Positions 1-11,430 of a stretch of DNA of 64,000 nucleotides are shown piece after piece. The stretch is taken from the NCBI GenBank assembly GCA_930367205.1, contig OV884011.1, positions 43,165,754 to 43,229,753 on the forward strand. Direction: 5' to 3'. The position numbers were made by a program, and so were the translations under genes. How positions within the stretch are numbered: position 1 is the stretch's first letter; every line of letters begins with the position of its first letter. The notes below the pieces were generated by a model. The model saw nothing but the letters and a program-made list of their open reading frames with translations, ran no database searches and had not been told where the DNA came from. This stretch comes from Acanthosoma haemorrhoidale (taxonomy: Eukaryota; Arthropoda; Insecta; Hemiptera; Acanthosomatidae).

Positions 1-3000
1 CGTTAGAGCTAGAGGGATGGAGGCAGGGACCAGAGGGGTCCTCCACACAGCTCCTGCGGGCACATTACCGTTAATACAAACAATAGAGGATGAGTGAGAG
101 AGCCACAGACGCTCCGATATGAGAAGACGAAATAAAAAAACAAGCCAGTGCCTGTAATCCTTATGGCAATTCAGATGCAGTAGATATCGAGATCAATCTC
201 CGAGGAGGGTTTAGGTGGTCCGATAATTTCAATGGGATTTTAAAAGGTTTGTGAGAATGCGATCTAGGTTTTATTGGGTGCCAAGAATGAGGAGAAGAGA
301 GGATTGGAGGGGCTGCAGTAGAGAGAATGAACGTAAAAAATTCTCGTGAAGTTGCAGAAAGGAGCCGGCGGAAATACACACCCAAAAAAACACGCGAGGT
401 TTCAGCAGGTTCAGGTAAGAAAGCTGCAACAACAAGGAAGTTAGGGTATTGTTTATTGCTTTATTGTGTCACTTCTATCAGTCACTGGCACTGCATCAAG
501 ATTTATTACTAAAAGGGTATTTATAGATATGTTTTCAAAGGGGCAAGGCTGTTGCCTAAGGACGTTTCCCAGGTACGGCAGGCAAAACCGTCACAGAATA
601 TGGGTCAGTCTGACACTATTCATACCGGAAGATATATCCCCGACCTTTAGTGTGGGCAACTTTAATGTATCACAAGTAAGAATCAAAGCTGAGTTTTACA
701 AAAACATTTTTAGTTTACGAAAAATCATCAATCAATAATTAAATAGGTAACAAAAACTAATAATTATTAGCTATGGTTTGTACACAGGTGGTCTGAAATG
801 TTTCCGACCTCAACATAATAAAATAAATAAAAGCTTTGTTAGGTCGGAAACTCTCTTACTAGTCAAAGTGGAAAGGGATGGGATTCCACGTGGAGCCTAT
901 ATTTGTAGAAACTCTTGAAAACAACTGTCAAAGACTTGTACTATTTAATTGAAGATTTAATTTCTGATGTCGGATGTAATTGCCTAGAAGTGACAAAAGA
1001 TGTTTGGCCATCGCCGGCTTACACCACCAGAGGTTACTATAATAATGATCATTAATCAATAATCATGTAGCAATTGGGAACCGAACCATTCAAGAATCCA
1101 GGACGGTTTCGAAGATATTCTGTGCAACGATCCGCTGCAAGACAATAGGCGTTACATTGTTCGTTTCCAAGTGAGGATTCGGCGAGATCAAAAACTATCG
1201 ATCACCTTGCCAAGGTTGTTTTGACATTTTTTTTTGTTTTCGTTTTGCGAAATTTCCATTGAACATTGTTTTGTGTTCCTATCATTTACTCTCACCATAA
1301 TAACCGTTGGTCGTAAACTAAATTATTATAAAAATATCTAACTCCATAAGAGTAAAGGTGCACACAAGAAAACATTTTTCAGGTCAACGCGAATGGGGTC
1401 CGTGATGTATTCGATAAGCTACCATCCCAGTGTATCTTCGGATTGGATCCAGTGAGGCCTACGAAATTGCGACCATTCGAAAGCCGATGGCCTACGCTAG
1501 AATTATTGTATGGGATCAATCAAAATTAAACAGAAATTTGTGAAATATAAAATTCGAACTGGTAGAAAGTGAAACAATGTCATAATGTTAAAATATCCAA
1601 GTATCCCCGCCCCCCCGATCCACAATAAGTTATTTTGAATACCTAACGAGAAACACGATCATTTATTATTCATTTTTATACCGGCAAAATAAAATAAATA
1701 ATTTGAGTCGATAACTTAAAATGTGGCTGAGATAGCAGGTTATTTATGTGAAACTTAAGTGTCCGGTTTTTTCCAAAATGTTATCTCAACGAATGTGAGA
1801 GACTGAGTGAGTTTGTGCTTTCCACTGAAACTTTGTGTAAACGAGAAAGAAGTCGGTTATTGAGCAACAAATTTCATTTTTTTTAATCATAATAAATTAA
1901 TGGAATGATGCGTGAAAGGTACACTGATAAACACGTTGCATGCACGATAACATGCATTCCACCTATATTTCATCAGTCATAGATTTTTTGACAACTAACG
2001 GACCAAGGGGACTACCTTGAGCAACTCCTGCATTGAGTTGTTAACTTTTTCAAAATTCGTTTCAAACTAATCCTGAAAATAATATAATACTTAAAAAAAA
2101 AAGGCTTATTTTAACAGTAGTAGATTCTTGAAACCTGTTTCCTGACCACGCAGATATTTTCACATCGCTACTTTAAATCAACCGGTGATTTTTCAGATGA
2201 ATTTTTATTTGATGACCACTTGGACCACATAATTAAGGGTCATCAATGAATTTTCTTATCACACTGAGTATGGTATGTGAAAGTTTGCAAATGTAAACAA
2301 ACTAAATAAAGGAAACTAAAAGTGTTTTTTTTTTACTGCTGTTGTCTTTGTTCAATAAATAACGGACATGCCAGCTGAATTTGTTACGCAAAGGCCTTGG
2401 AATGCGGCAAGACGTAGGTAAGCAAGCGGTGGGGGTTCGAAACCTATAAGGAGATTCCCCAAAAAACGTCTATATATATAAACTAGCTTCTACCTGTACA
2501 CGTGGTTCTGAAATTCAGGAACCTCGTGGGAAAATTGAAAGGAACGGTCAACCCCCGTGGATTTGTTAATATACCATAACATTTCCTGGTAGGTTTTCCT
2601 TTTCTTTAAAAACATTCACTTCTTGAATCCATACCGAAACACTTGTTTGTTGTGTTGTTGTTACTCGTCTATACAACAGCCAACGAATGTAGTCGTGATA
2701 AATGTTGCAAATATATATAGTCAACGGTTGTCTCTGTATACGCCCTCGCCATAAAAAGAGTAGCTAAGAAGAGGCAAGGAGGACATGTTCAAGCTCTCTC
2801 CCCTATAAGAGAGAGTTAGGTGGAATAAATCGGAATTTCGGGAAGCTGAATAGGAAGTAAAAGTTGACCTAGAAAATACGTTGGGGGCCGAGAAAGCATG
2901 CTACACAGTAAATCAATTTTTTTTTTATCGGCTACCTGCTGGCTTGTCGGAGGAAGGGTTGGTTACCTACTACCATATATCTTATACTGGCCTGGTTGAG

Positions 3001-3371
3001 AAAGTCGCTTCGGGGCAATTATTAGTGTTAGTATATTGTTGACCCAGAAGATGGGTCGCCTTTTGTCTGCCTGTTCTACAATAGTGATCAGGGAAGAAAA
3101 AATCAACCTGAAGTTTGAAAAGACACAAACAAAAACACATCGAAGTATGTTGTAACTGTTTTGGTTTGAGTAGAGTAAAGGTAAGTCGATCACCTTGATG
3201 TAAAATTTTCTCAAGGGAAATAGTAAAGGAAGTATTGGATCATCAATATGAATCCCTGCTATAGCCGGAAAGGTGGCAGGCTACAACATGTATTCGGGAG
3301 TACCACGGGCGAATCGGTGGCTACCTATGGTATTGCATCATATAGTTCATATGTACCATATTATATCTATA
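1..3371. other. AT-rich sequence without a recognisable gene
   Basis: I see no supported gene. The first 120 bases are GC-richer than what follows but show no motif I know. Short open frames near 161-738 overlap on both strands and look like chance. A B-box-like string (ggttcgaaacc) at about 2430-2440 could be an eroded tRNA-derived SINE, but no A-box or cloverleaf can be drawn with confidence. The rest is AT-rich with homopolymer runs, for example poly-T near 2326-2334 and 2919-2927. Confidence 0.5.
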
Positions 3372-3725
3372 TTTCAAATCTTTATTATGATAAAATTACT
3401 ATCTGCCTTATTGGGCAATAAATAATTGTTTTCAATGTTCTCATTCATACCATATTTACGATTCTTCATTCACTCGCTCAATCGTACAGCATTTACAAGA
3501 AGCACAGAGAGCTGTCAAATCAACACGGTTGTCAACTCCCTCACATGCGAAAGAGGAAGCGGAGTCTTGGGAAGTCCCCCACGCTCCTCCGTCAGCCGCG
3601 ACAACGGATACGAGCCAGTGGAGGCTGGCCAAGAGCGCGAGAGCCACATACGCTCAGGACATGATTGGACCCGGGGAACCAGCTATTGCCAGGAGTCCCA
3701 CAGTCGCGTATTTATAGCAGGTCAT
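3372..3725 (-). mobile_element. Jockey-like LINE family A, 3' end (5'-truncated)
   Basis: Read on minus, this starts in the block just downstream of the RT C-terminus (acctgctataaatacg) and runs through the conserved block gggggacttcccaagactcc, two roughly 37-bp units containing tatgaatgag, and the family tail ggcagattgtaattttatca followed by AATAAAG. The same order is seen on plus at 34.6 and 40.7-41.1 kb, where RT lies upstream; that fixes the orientation. Open frames here on either strand (3529-3717 plus, 3456-3647 minus) are shadows of 3' UTR. This is a dead, 5'-truncated insertion, as is usual for target-primed reverse transcription. Confidence 0.85.
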
Positions 3726-6358
3726 TTATTTTAAAAAAATATATATTTATATATATATAAATTAACCCTATATTTAGTATCGTTATAGCCAGTTTTAGTA
3801 GGTTTGGTTTTGCCAATATTCTATTGTTTTCAATGACCGACAGGGTTTAAAAAATAAAATAATTATAAAACCGTAAAAGAAGTTTGCATCATAATATTAC
3901 ATTTTTTTTTTTTTTTGCATTTTGGTATGACTTTTCTTAAAAGGATTCAATTCCAAGGATGTCCTAGAAACGCAATTGTCATCAGTTTCTGTTCTGTATA
4001 AAAAATGTTGAAAAATTAATTACCTTAATCAGTACTTGTTGATTTTCTGATAAATTAATAAAATTGACATTAAAAGCAATACAGAATGGCGGTATAACCT
4101 TCATCGCTGCAATAATAACAAATAGCGGGCAGCGTTGAACGACCACCCGTCCTCGTTTAAACAGTTTTAGGCCTCTTACATTATATTAAAAAAGTGTTTC
4201 AAAAACTATTAGCTGCTCAAATACTATCAGTGTCAATGACGGTATTGATAGTTATATAGAGTATTGAAAAAATATATAAATTCATAAAACACCATTAAAT
4301 ATAAAAAAAAGTGGTAATAGTTCATATCAATCAACACAAAATAACCAGATATCAAATAGGAGTAGGGGGACTATCCCAGCTCTTGATTTCTCCAACACGT
4401 GGTTTTGAGGGTCCCATCTAACCCGATTTTTCGCTTCCTCTATTCCTACATCCTATCCTGCTCAAACACTTCCGATGATAGTTGTCATGACAACTGTATG
4501 AGGTACCGAGACCTCCTGCATTCAAAAGAAATTTGATACTCTTTTTATTTTTTATTTTTTGAGACCGGATTGTATTGCTGAAACTGCAAATAAATGCTAC
4601 CCCCGACTTGCTCTACTATTAATCATTGTTATAACGTGAGCAGATGTAACCAACCACTCAATAATTAACAAGATATAGTTTGTGTTTCTGTTTTTTAAAC
4701 TATAATTACAAAACGTCGTATTCGTAACTTTGATTCCACCACCATTTTTTTTTTTGGTAGAGACATGATATTTTGGACGATAGTTCTAGTTGATGACCCA
4801 ATGACACTAAAAATAAAACCAGCTCAAGGGAAATATTGGAGGTACATCAATAAATTCATTAGCAAAAAAATAAATATTCTCCTATAACATCCCTTAATTT
4901 TGTGATACATTACATTTTACTGGAATATTTTAAAATTAACGAAAGCTAAATACAGGAAGTAGAAAGGTACGAGTCGTCGACAGGTACCTAAAGGTTGTAC
5001 ATTGGTTGTCTACCTCTTTTTTTTTGGATCGATTTTTTTCAGAGAGAGTCCCTATACGACAGACAGACTAACTGGAAGTAAAGGTTGGCTGATTTTTTTT
5101 TTTTGCTTCGGTTCACACAAAAATTGCGGTGTACCATTGTGCAATAAATTGGCGTTGAGGAGTTCAGGTCAAAAAGGACACCCCCTCCTACCAACCATAA
5201 AGAACTATATAATGTGCAATGAAAAAGCTAGCCGTTAAGATTTGGAGCCTCTTTTTAAATAAAAGGAAGAGTATCCTACATCGGTTCCGTCTCGACCCTC
5301 ATTACTTCCTCTACAATTGTTGTTTCCTATAAAAGCGAAAGTGATCAAATGTAAACGGTTTTGGCAGAAAAAACGTGGGAAATGAGAGAGTCCAGCAAAT
5401 TGAAGTGGTTTGCCAGGCAGGAGGTAATACGAAGGGTAGTTGGTTATTCAAAGGTAGACAGACACAGAAGAGAGGCTCCGCGTGGCTATTTAATCACTAT
5501 ATAGAAAGACTGTCATCAGGAAGCCGATCTTTAATTGGTCAAACAGAGGAGGTTGGGAGAGATGGGCCATGTTTATTCCTCCTCGCTCAGAAGCACACTA
5601 GAGGTAGATTAAGAAGAAGAATGAATAATATTTGAAATATTATTGAAGCCAGGCGTAGGTTCCTACAAGTGATGATCCACCATCATGGAATAGATACACA
5701 CTCACACCTGTGAGAAATTATTATAGGCCAATAAACTAACTAAAATTTATAAATTTCACTAAGCTTTGCTATTATTAAATTGAATAAGCTTTTCAAAGGG
5801 TAAAAAGTAACAACAAAACATTTTTTATGATAAAGCATTAGCGAACTACACCTGCATAGTTGAAGCGTTACAGATTGTGAAGGTCGTCTGTCCTTTAAAA
5901 TTAAGAAACACGTGTTAACTATTTTATGGTTTAATTGCCGGTTGTGGGTTTAAATTAAGTAAATAACGCCGAATTTTATCTTTCCACTAGTTTTTCTCTC
6001 TCTATATCTCTAATATTAAGCAACCGTTTGATCTCATTTTTTATATCAATAAACATATGCTTTTTTGATCGGTTACAAATATAATTAGAAAAATAGCCAG
6101 TTTTAAGCATTCTCGATTAAAAAATATATATTCTTATAGGCTGTATTATGTATTATGCTAGGCAACAATCTTCGGCCAGTCTTAGCTCTTCATGAGTTGT
6201 TAGGCCAAGAATTTATTATTTTATTTATTGTGTATGCAATCAACACTCCCTTATCAAGTTAAGACATCAGCCTGTACGTTATATTTAACAGACTAACCAT
6301 GGGAAGGTTTAATTATTATTATTATTATTTTTTAATTCATAACCTTTATTACAACAAC
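3726..6358. other. AT-rich sequence without a recognisable gene
   Basis: Holds an AT microsatellite at 3730-3762, a poly-T run at about 3902-3917 and further T/A runs. The string ccaaggatgtcctagaaacg near 3953-3972 faintly recalls the hammerhead-like cores at 9.2 and 15.5 kb but is too short to assign. The small open frames at 5002-5238 and 5375-5635 resemble no family I know. The second is slightly GC-richer than its surroundings and could be an exon or old transposon, but there is no positive evidence. Confidence 0.45.
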
Positions 6359-6432
6359 TTTATTATGATAAAATTACAATCTGCCTTATTGGGCAATAAG
6401 TAATTGTGATAAATGCTCTCATTCATACCATA
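6359..6432 (-). mobile_element. Jockey-like LINE family A, 75-bp 3' terminal stub
   Basis: Only the last 75 bases of the family A 3' end are present on minus: tatgaatgag, acttattgcccaataaggca, gattgtaattttatcataat, AAAG. This is an extreme 5' truncation of a dead insertion. It matches the tail at 3372-3430 almost base for base. An (ATT)n run at about 6312-6330 lies just beyond the 3' end. Confidence 0.85.
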
Positions 6433-7780
6433 AGATTTAATTATCAATCTTTCATGATGCAGTAAAGATCAAATAAATAACAAACAATATTAATAACACT
6501 AATGCATCATAAAATATTTCTCGGGTTTAAATTTAAGATAAATATTAATAAACTAATGTAATGTGTTTTCCTTACGGCGCTTTATCACGTCTTTTTCCGG
6601 TAGGTGGTTGAATAACGTACACCGGATTGTGGCTATTATGTAATCCCATATACATACATATAATGTTATTTATAAATGTATGGTACATAATTAATTATTG
6701 GAAGAGTATTTGTGAAGCAAAACCTATTTGTTCGTGAGTCAATTGGGTCGTGCAGGAGTACGAACACCGGCAAAACAAATGCGTCTCTCAAACATTATGA
6801 CCGATTGTTTGTATGTATCATACAATAACGGCCGGAAATATATTTCATCGATTACAAACTTTAAAGGTAATATCTTTTGGTTAACACTTATCATACTTCC
6901 CGTTAAGTATGCCAAAAAAATTAAACTTAAAAAAAAAATTGGTTTTGTTAACTGATGTTCTGTTCACTGATACGCTTCTCCCCCCCCCCCCATTTATCAT
7001 TCTTGGATAACAGCTCGGAATCACGTTTGGGTCAGTCTCAACATTGTTTTTTTCTATATGTCTGTAGACTAGACATTTTGTTTGGTTTAAAAGGCCATAA
7101 GTATTTTTGTTAGCACCATGATGCATCGAGTGCTTTAGAACCTCACACGGCCCAGACCTCGTGGTATGGCTCTTTCGTCTTTCATTTTGTTTTCCTATAT
7201 ATTTCATTAATAAAACTTCAATTTATAATTGATATAATGTAACACAAGTATCAATATGCTTTATAATGAATATAAAAAATGTAGAAGCCGCTTATCCATG
7301 GATCGACTAGTTTACTGTTATTTTCAAAGAGGTGAAACATTCAGCGTTGAAGGACGATGGTGCGATTACGGAAATACAGTTTTAAAGACGAAATCACTGT
7401 ATTTAGCTGACGTCACCTATCGATCATTGCGGTTTCGGATGATGAAAGGTTATCGCTATTTTATTTAGGGAAATCTCGATAAACCGCACAACTCTTTGTG
7501 CACATATATTTTCTCTATTAACTCGGTTTATTTCCTAAAAATAAAATATGTAACGACGCAATACTATCCGTCCAAGTACTTTATAATAAAACCTTCTTCG
7601 CCATCTAAAATGCTTTCAGGTTCTAATTCAGAGAATGTAATTTTATTTTATATCTTTAGTCATTTAGAGTCTAATTTATTCATTCAGACTCATAAGGGAA
7701 AAAGCGTAGCTACTCGTATTAAAAAATAAAAATCCCAGTCCAGGACAACTAAATAGGGATTCCCCAGCTATAGCCATCTA
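6433..7780. other. AT-rich sequence; possibly the 5' continuation of a poly-A element
   Basis: No gene is recognised. A C10 run lies at about 6981-6990. Open frames at 7256-7468 and 7496-7729 on plus lie directly upstream of, and in the same direction as, the family P 3' end. They could be the degraded C-terminal part of its protein, but no reverse-transcriptase or endonuclease motif is visible, so this is only inference. Confidence 0.4.
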
Positions 7781-8098
7781 CCTCGATGGCAACAGACTGT
7801 CGGGGAAAAATTAGGATAAGAATTAGCTTGTAAGTTAGTTTTAAGGTTGATCAAAAAGGTGAGCCCCATCACCTTATTAGTCAGTTTAATCTAGTCACGT
7901 ATAATATATCATTATGCTTGTTTATTCGATTATATAATTTCTATACAATAACAAAACCTGTATATAATGTAGTGATGCTACAGGAAATACAGAATAATTT
8001 GTAAATGGATTCACCTGAGGATCTATAATTATATATAATTGTCTGTAAGTTTAAAGAAGCTATGAAGAGGGGAAAAAAAAAAAAAAAAAAAAAAAAAA
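7781..8098 (+). mobile_element. Poly-A-tailed retroelement 3' end (family P, copy 1)
   Basis: This stretch recurs in reverse orientation at 19817-20022 and 42292-42582. Shared landmarks are cctcgatgg, aaggtgagccccatcacctt, acaaaacctgtatataatgt, tacaggaaatacagaat and gtctgtaagtttaaa, ending in a homopolymer. Here the tail is an uninterrupted run of 26 A (8073-8098). A shared 3' end plus poly-A is what LINE or SINE insertions leave. Clade cannot be told because no protein motif is visible. The long clean A run suggests this copy is younger than the other two. Confidence 0.8.
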
Positions 8099-8762
8099 GC
8101 AGAAGGAGAAAGTGTTTTTTTGCTCAAAAATACTTAATGTTTTTTTTTTTTACCATCTAGTACAACGAGCTATGACCTGAAATAGGACTTGTCTTAAAGA
8201 AGTGTGGAAAACTCATGATATACCTGTACAATATTTTAAACTAATCATTCATGGAATAATTAAGTCAAAATATTACAAAGTGAAGTTAATAAGAAGTACT
8301 AGACTATAATTTTTATACTCAACAAATGCTTTTCAAGGTTCTTCTTTCTGTTGTGGTCTTCTTTCGATTACCTAATAGAGGTCTCTGCGATGTGGGAAGG
8401 ACTGTCAATGAAAAGTTCAGAAAAAAACCAGAACATATCAAAAGACGACTTAACTTGAAGCAATAGTGACTATGAAGGCTTAAGGCTTGTAGCCATTAGT
8501 GTAAATAGTAAAGAGGCAATCTAAGGCAGAGGAGTTATCCGGGAGCCCTTACAAGTGGGAGAAGCCGTAGGGAGTCCGAAATCTTGTTTCAGCCCGGAGC
8601 CTTTTAAATGGGCTCAGCATAATGGGATATCTGGACTACTTCCGCGCCGTTCTGTCTCTCTTCCTAGTCAAAGGGAAGTTTAATGTATTATATACTTGGC
8701 TGGCAGTATATCATCGTAAACTAAACAATATTTATAAAACATACATTTAAACTAAATAAAAG
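8099..8762. other. AT-rich sequence without a recognisable gene
   Basis: Contains a poly-T run (8140-8151) and a somewhat GC-richer patch at about 8520-8670. I can assign no motif, repeat copy or coding frame. Confidence 0.45.
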
Positions 8763-9268
8763 TTAAGTGCAGTTTGTTGTCTAGTTCATAAAGATAACCA
8801 GAATTATTCACTGTCTCGAGTCAAAAGGTTAATTAATATTCCTTCTTAAGTCTATATAACCACCCCAAAGCAGTTTTTTTGGGAGGTGAACAAAACAATG
8901 TTTTTATATTGTAAATTTTTGTATGGTATTTACGAAGTTACATTTTCATTACTTACCATTTAAAATTTGTATTTAATTTTTGAAGAAATGTTACCAATTC
9001 TTTATGTCATAATGGAAGAATGATGGAATAATGAAATTAAACAATAATATCATTCATAGGTCTGTGATTTTATTCTTTGGACTATTACCAATTTATCATT
9101 TGTTATTTTATTTACAAAAAATATTTTTTTACCTGCAACTGTGTATGTAATATTTCTTAATTTTAGTCCTGAGGATGTCTTAATAGGGCCGTCGTCGAGT
9201 GGCGATGCAACAGTAAATAAAAGATTTTTGGAGATTCATAAGATTTTCGAAAAATTTAACTTTCACTG
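8763..9268 (+). mobile_element. Dispersed ~0.5-kb repeat with ribozyme-like core (copy 1)
   Basis: Diverged copy of the stretch at 15198-15640, same orientation. Shared landmarks in order: gtgcagt...tttgttgtcta, ataacc...attattca, taccatttaaaatttgtat, gttaccaat, agtcct.nggatgtct, taaataa.g.tttttggaga, gaaaaatttaa.tttcac. It ends in an AT-rich stretch rather than poly-A. The motif at 9168-9197 has the layout of a hammerhead ribozyme core, which in animals is typically carried by Penelope-like elements and retrozymes. The assignment to those is inference; no protein is encoded. Confidence 0.65.
9168..9197 (+). other. Eroded hammerhead-ribozyme-like core
   Basis: The sequence begins CTGAGGA, which fits the hammerhead CUGANGA box. 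It is followed by gtct, a short loop (taat) and agg(g)c that can pair as stem II. The expected GAAA box after stem II is replaced by cgtc, so it should be inactive. The copy at 15538-15567 shows the complementary damage (first box lost, gaag kept after stem II). The two copies together therefore suggest an ancestor with both boxes. Confidence 0.4.
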
Positions 9269-11105
9269 AGTGTAAATGTGCCTCCTTGTTTTGCCGTGTT
9301 TACTCAACAAGAAATTGAAATAAAGGACACTGAATATGAAGGAATACCACTGACATGATTTGGGTACGAGTATTGTGTTGTTCTTAACTAATTATTAAAT
9401 GGTCGTGAAAAAACGACTTAATTTGATCCTAAATGTTTAATTGTAATTGTTGAACTATTCCGGTCATTAAAAATTACATTTTAATCAAATAGAAATTTTA
9501 AAAATTTGTTAATAAAAAGAATACTATCGGAAAAATATAAATTTTAAATCAGAGGAGGGCAGTTTATTTCTACTCACATATTTACTGTTATTATATCTTG
9601 ACAAAAACACACCGAAATGCCTTGGTTTACAGGAATATATCTTTCCTATTTGATTGATTTCTTCTTTCAGACAAGGGAAGAATGAAATACTAGGTTTTTA
9701 TACCATAGATGGCCTCTTCTAAGATTTTGGATGTCGATGGAATGAAGATGCATTTGATGACAATCAACACTCGAATTTTCAAAATTCCAGGGTGAACTTG
9801 TCCAGGGGTTTTGTCCATTCAAGTGCATCCATGTAAACCATGCAGGGTCTAAGAATCGGAGTCTATAATTAACTCAAATACCTCAAGGGAATTGTTCATT
9901 TGTATCACTCAGTTGAAGAAAATCCCGAGTCAATATTTTGAAACGGTACGCGATCTGCCCGTTGTTTTTTTTTTCTGCCAAGAGTGAGAGTGTAAAAAAA
10001 AAACCTACGCGAGGATGTCCGCAGCAGATGCTTGCCGGGCGCACATGTGACAGACCACTTCCTCACACACCCTAAGGACAATCTGGTCGGACTCCTTAAT
10101 AGGGCTTATTAGGGCCTTGTTACCTTTGACCACCTACCTATCCGTCTTCCTGCTGTATGGTCGGATCAATACCAGTCTTTAGGGATATCTTCTTATCCCT
10201 TGTCTGTCTGTTCTGGTGATTGTAAGTATCCTAACAATCAAGTCCTCTCTTGATCTAGAGACAAGAAAATTTTACATGGAGGTTCCATTTAATTATATGA
10301 AAAATACTGTCAACTACGTAGAATATGATTCAATGCTTTAATTACTTATTAAAGAAACATTGTCCTATCATATTGATTAAAATATAAAGTTATTGACGTC
10401 CTGAAGGTACTATGATAAGAACGATTTATTAAAATGTTGTTCACAACTTTCTCACAAAGAGGAAAGATATTTGGTATGGGGGTTTCACCTGAGGCTACTG
10501 TGGTGCTTGATTTTTTAATTATTTGGTATTCATTTTTTAACAAGATAACACAAGTCCAGAAAATTTGTATTATTCCACCAAAATACTCTCTTACTTATGG
10601 TTTAATAATTTGCATAATTTCCTTTCTAAACTTTAATTAATCAATTGTCTGCTCCTACTTTTCGGTCTTACAGTCTATCTTCAGGCAACATTTGTTGTAT
10701 ATGCGTCCATTGTGTGTATTCATACAAGAACTAAGTAACAAAAATTATTTTCAAATAATATTGTTTTAATGACTGATTTAATTTATTTTGCGTTTTTTTG
10801 AAAATTTGAATGAAATAACATATGTTGCATGAAGCGGAGGGAATGGTGATCGTGCGAAACGTAGAAACGATGCTAAGTTATCATCAGGTATTTTTACTAC
10901 CTTTGAGCCATAATTTCGCATGTTATCATACATAAAAATTACTTTCGTACATATAAATTATATCCTTAAATTTTATTAATCCAATTTTCCATTCCTATAG
11001 ATACCTCTCACCCGAAACCGTAGTCCTCCAACGTCGGTATTGAGGGAAGAAGTGGAGTAAGACCTCTGCAACATGATGATTCCAAGATGTTCATAAAATC
11101 GGACC
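9269..11105. other. AT-rich sequence without a recognisable gene
   Basis: No gene or repeat copy is recognised. The frames at 10349-10543 (minus) and 10434-10640 (plus) overlap on opposite strands and are probably chance. A string with CTGATGA on minus near 10882-10890 and GAAACG on plus nearby is discussed under rejected observations. The stretch at about 10000-10200 is somewhat GC-richer. Confidence 0.4.
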
Positions 11106-11430
11106 ATGTGGAATACTTCTGTTCTCAGTTTCTACAAGTCCCACTCACAAGCCGGAGTGCCATTATTCTGCCTGCCAAGTTGCACCTATCGTTTCCTGTT
11201 CACCCTTATCCGTACGGGGGACCATGCGGCTATTTCTATTTCAATCCCTCATGCATTCCTTAGCCGCCCTCCTTCCCTTGGGCCTCTCAATGGGACCATA
11301 ACCTGTGAAATCCTTTCCTCCCCTTTCAGGAGCCCCGTGAACAACTGCCACCGTCTCGTATTATATCTCCTACCTGTTATCTTTTCCCTTTTGGCAGCTT
11401 TTATCCAAGAAACCCATTTCTTATATTAGT
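11106..11430 (+). pseudogene. Possible Jockey-clade ORF2 start (endonuclease N-terminus)
   Basis: The region is pyrimidine-rich and less AT-rich than its surroundings, like the other Jockey relics here. Near its end, plus-strand frames give a degraded 'QWN' start followed by LLPVIFSL and QETHF. Jockey apurinic-type endonucleases begin with a QWNI(N) motif and reach a 'LQETH' motif (metal-binding Glu) about 40 residues later, so order and spacing are right. Frames are broken between the two motifs. The fragment stops after this motif, and the 63-kb copy picks up further downstream in the same domain. It could be chance, since the match is short. Confidence 0.45.

Noticed and set aside
2395..2460. 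tRNA gene suggested by ggttcgaaacc
   Set aside because: No acceptor, D or anticodon stem can be formed around it.
10842..10890. GAAACG words on plus and CTGATGA on minus close together, suggesting a hammerhead
   Set aside because: The two boxes are on opposite strands, so no single transcript can carry both.
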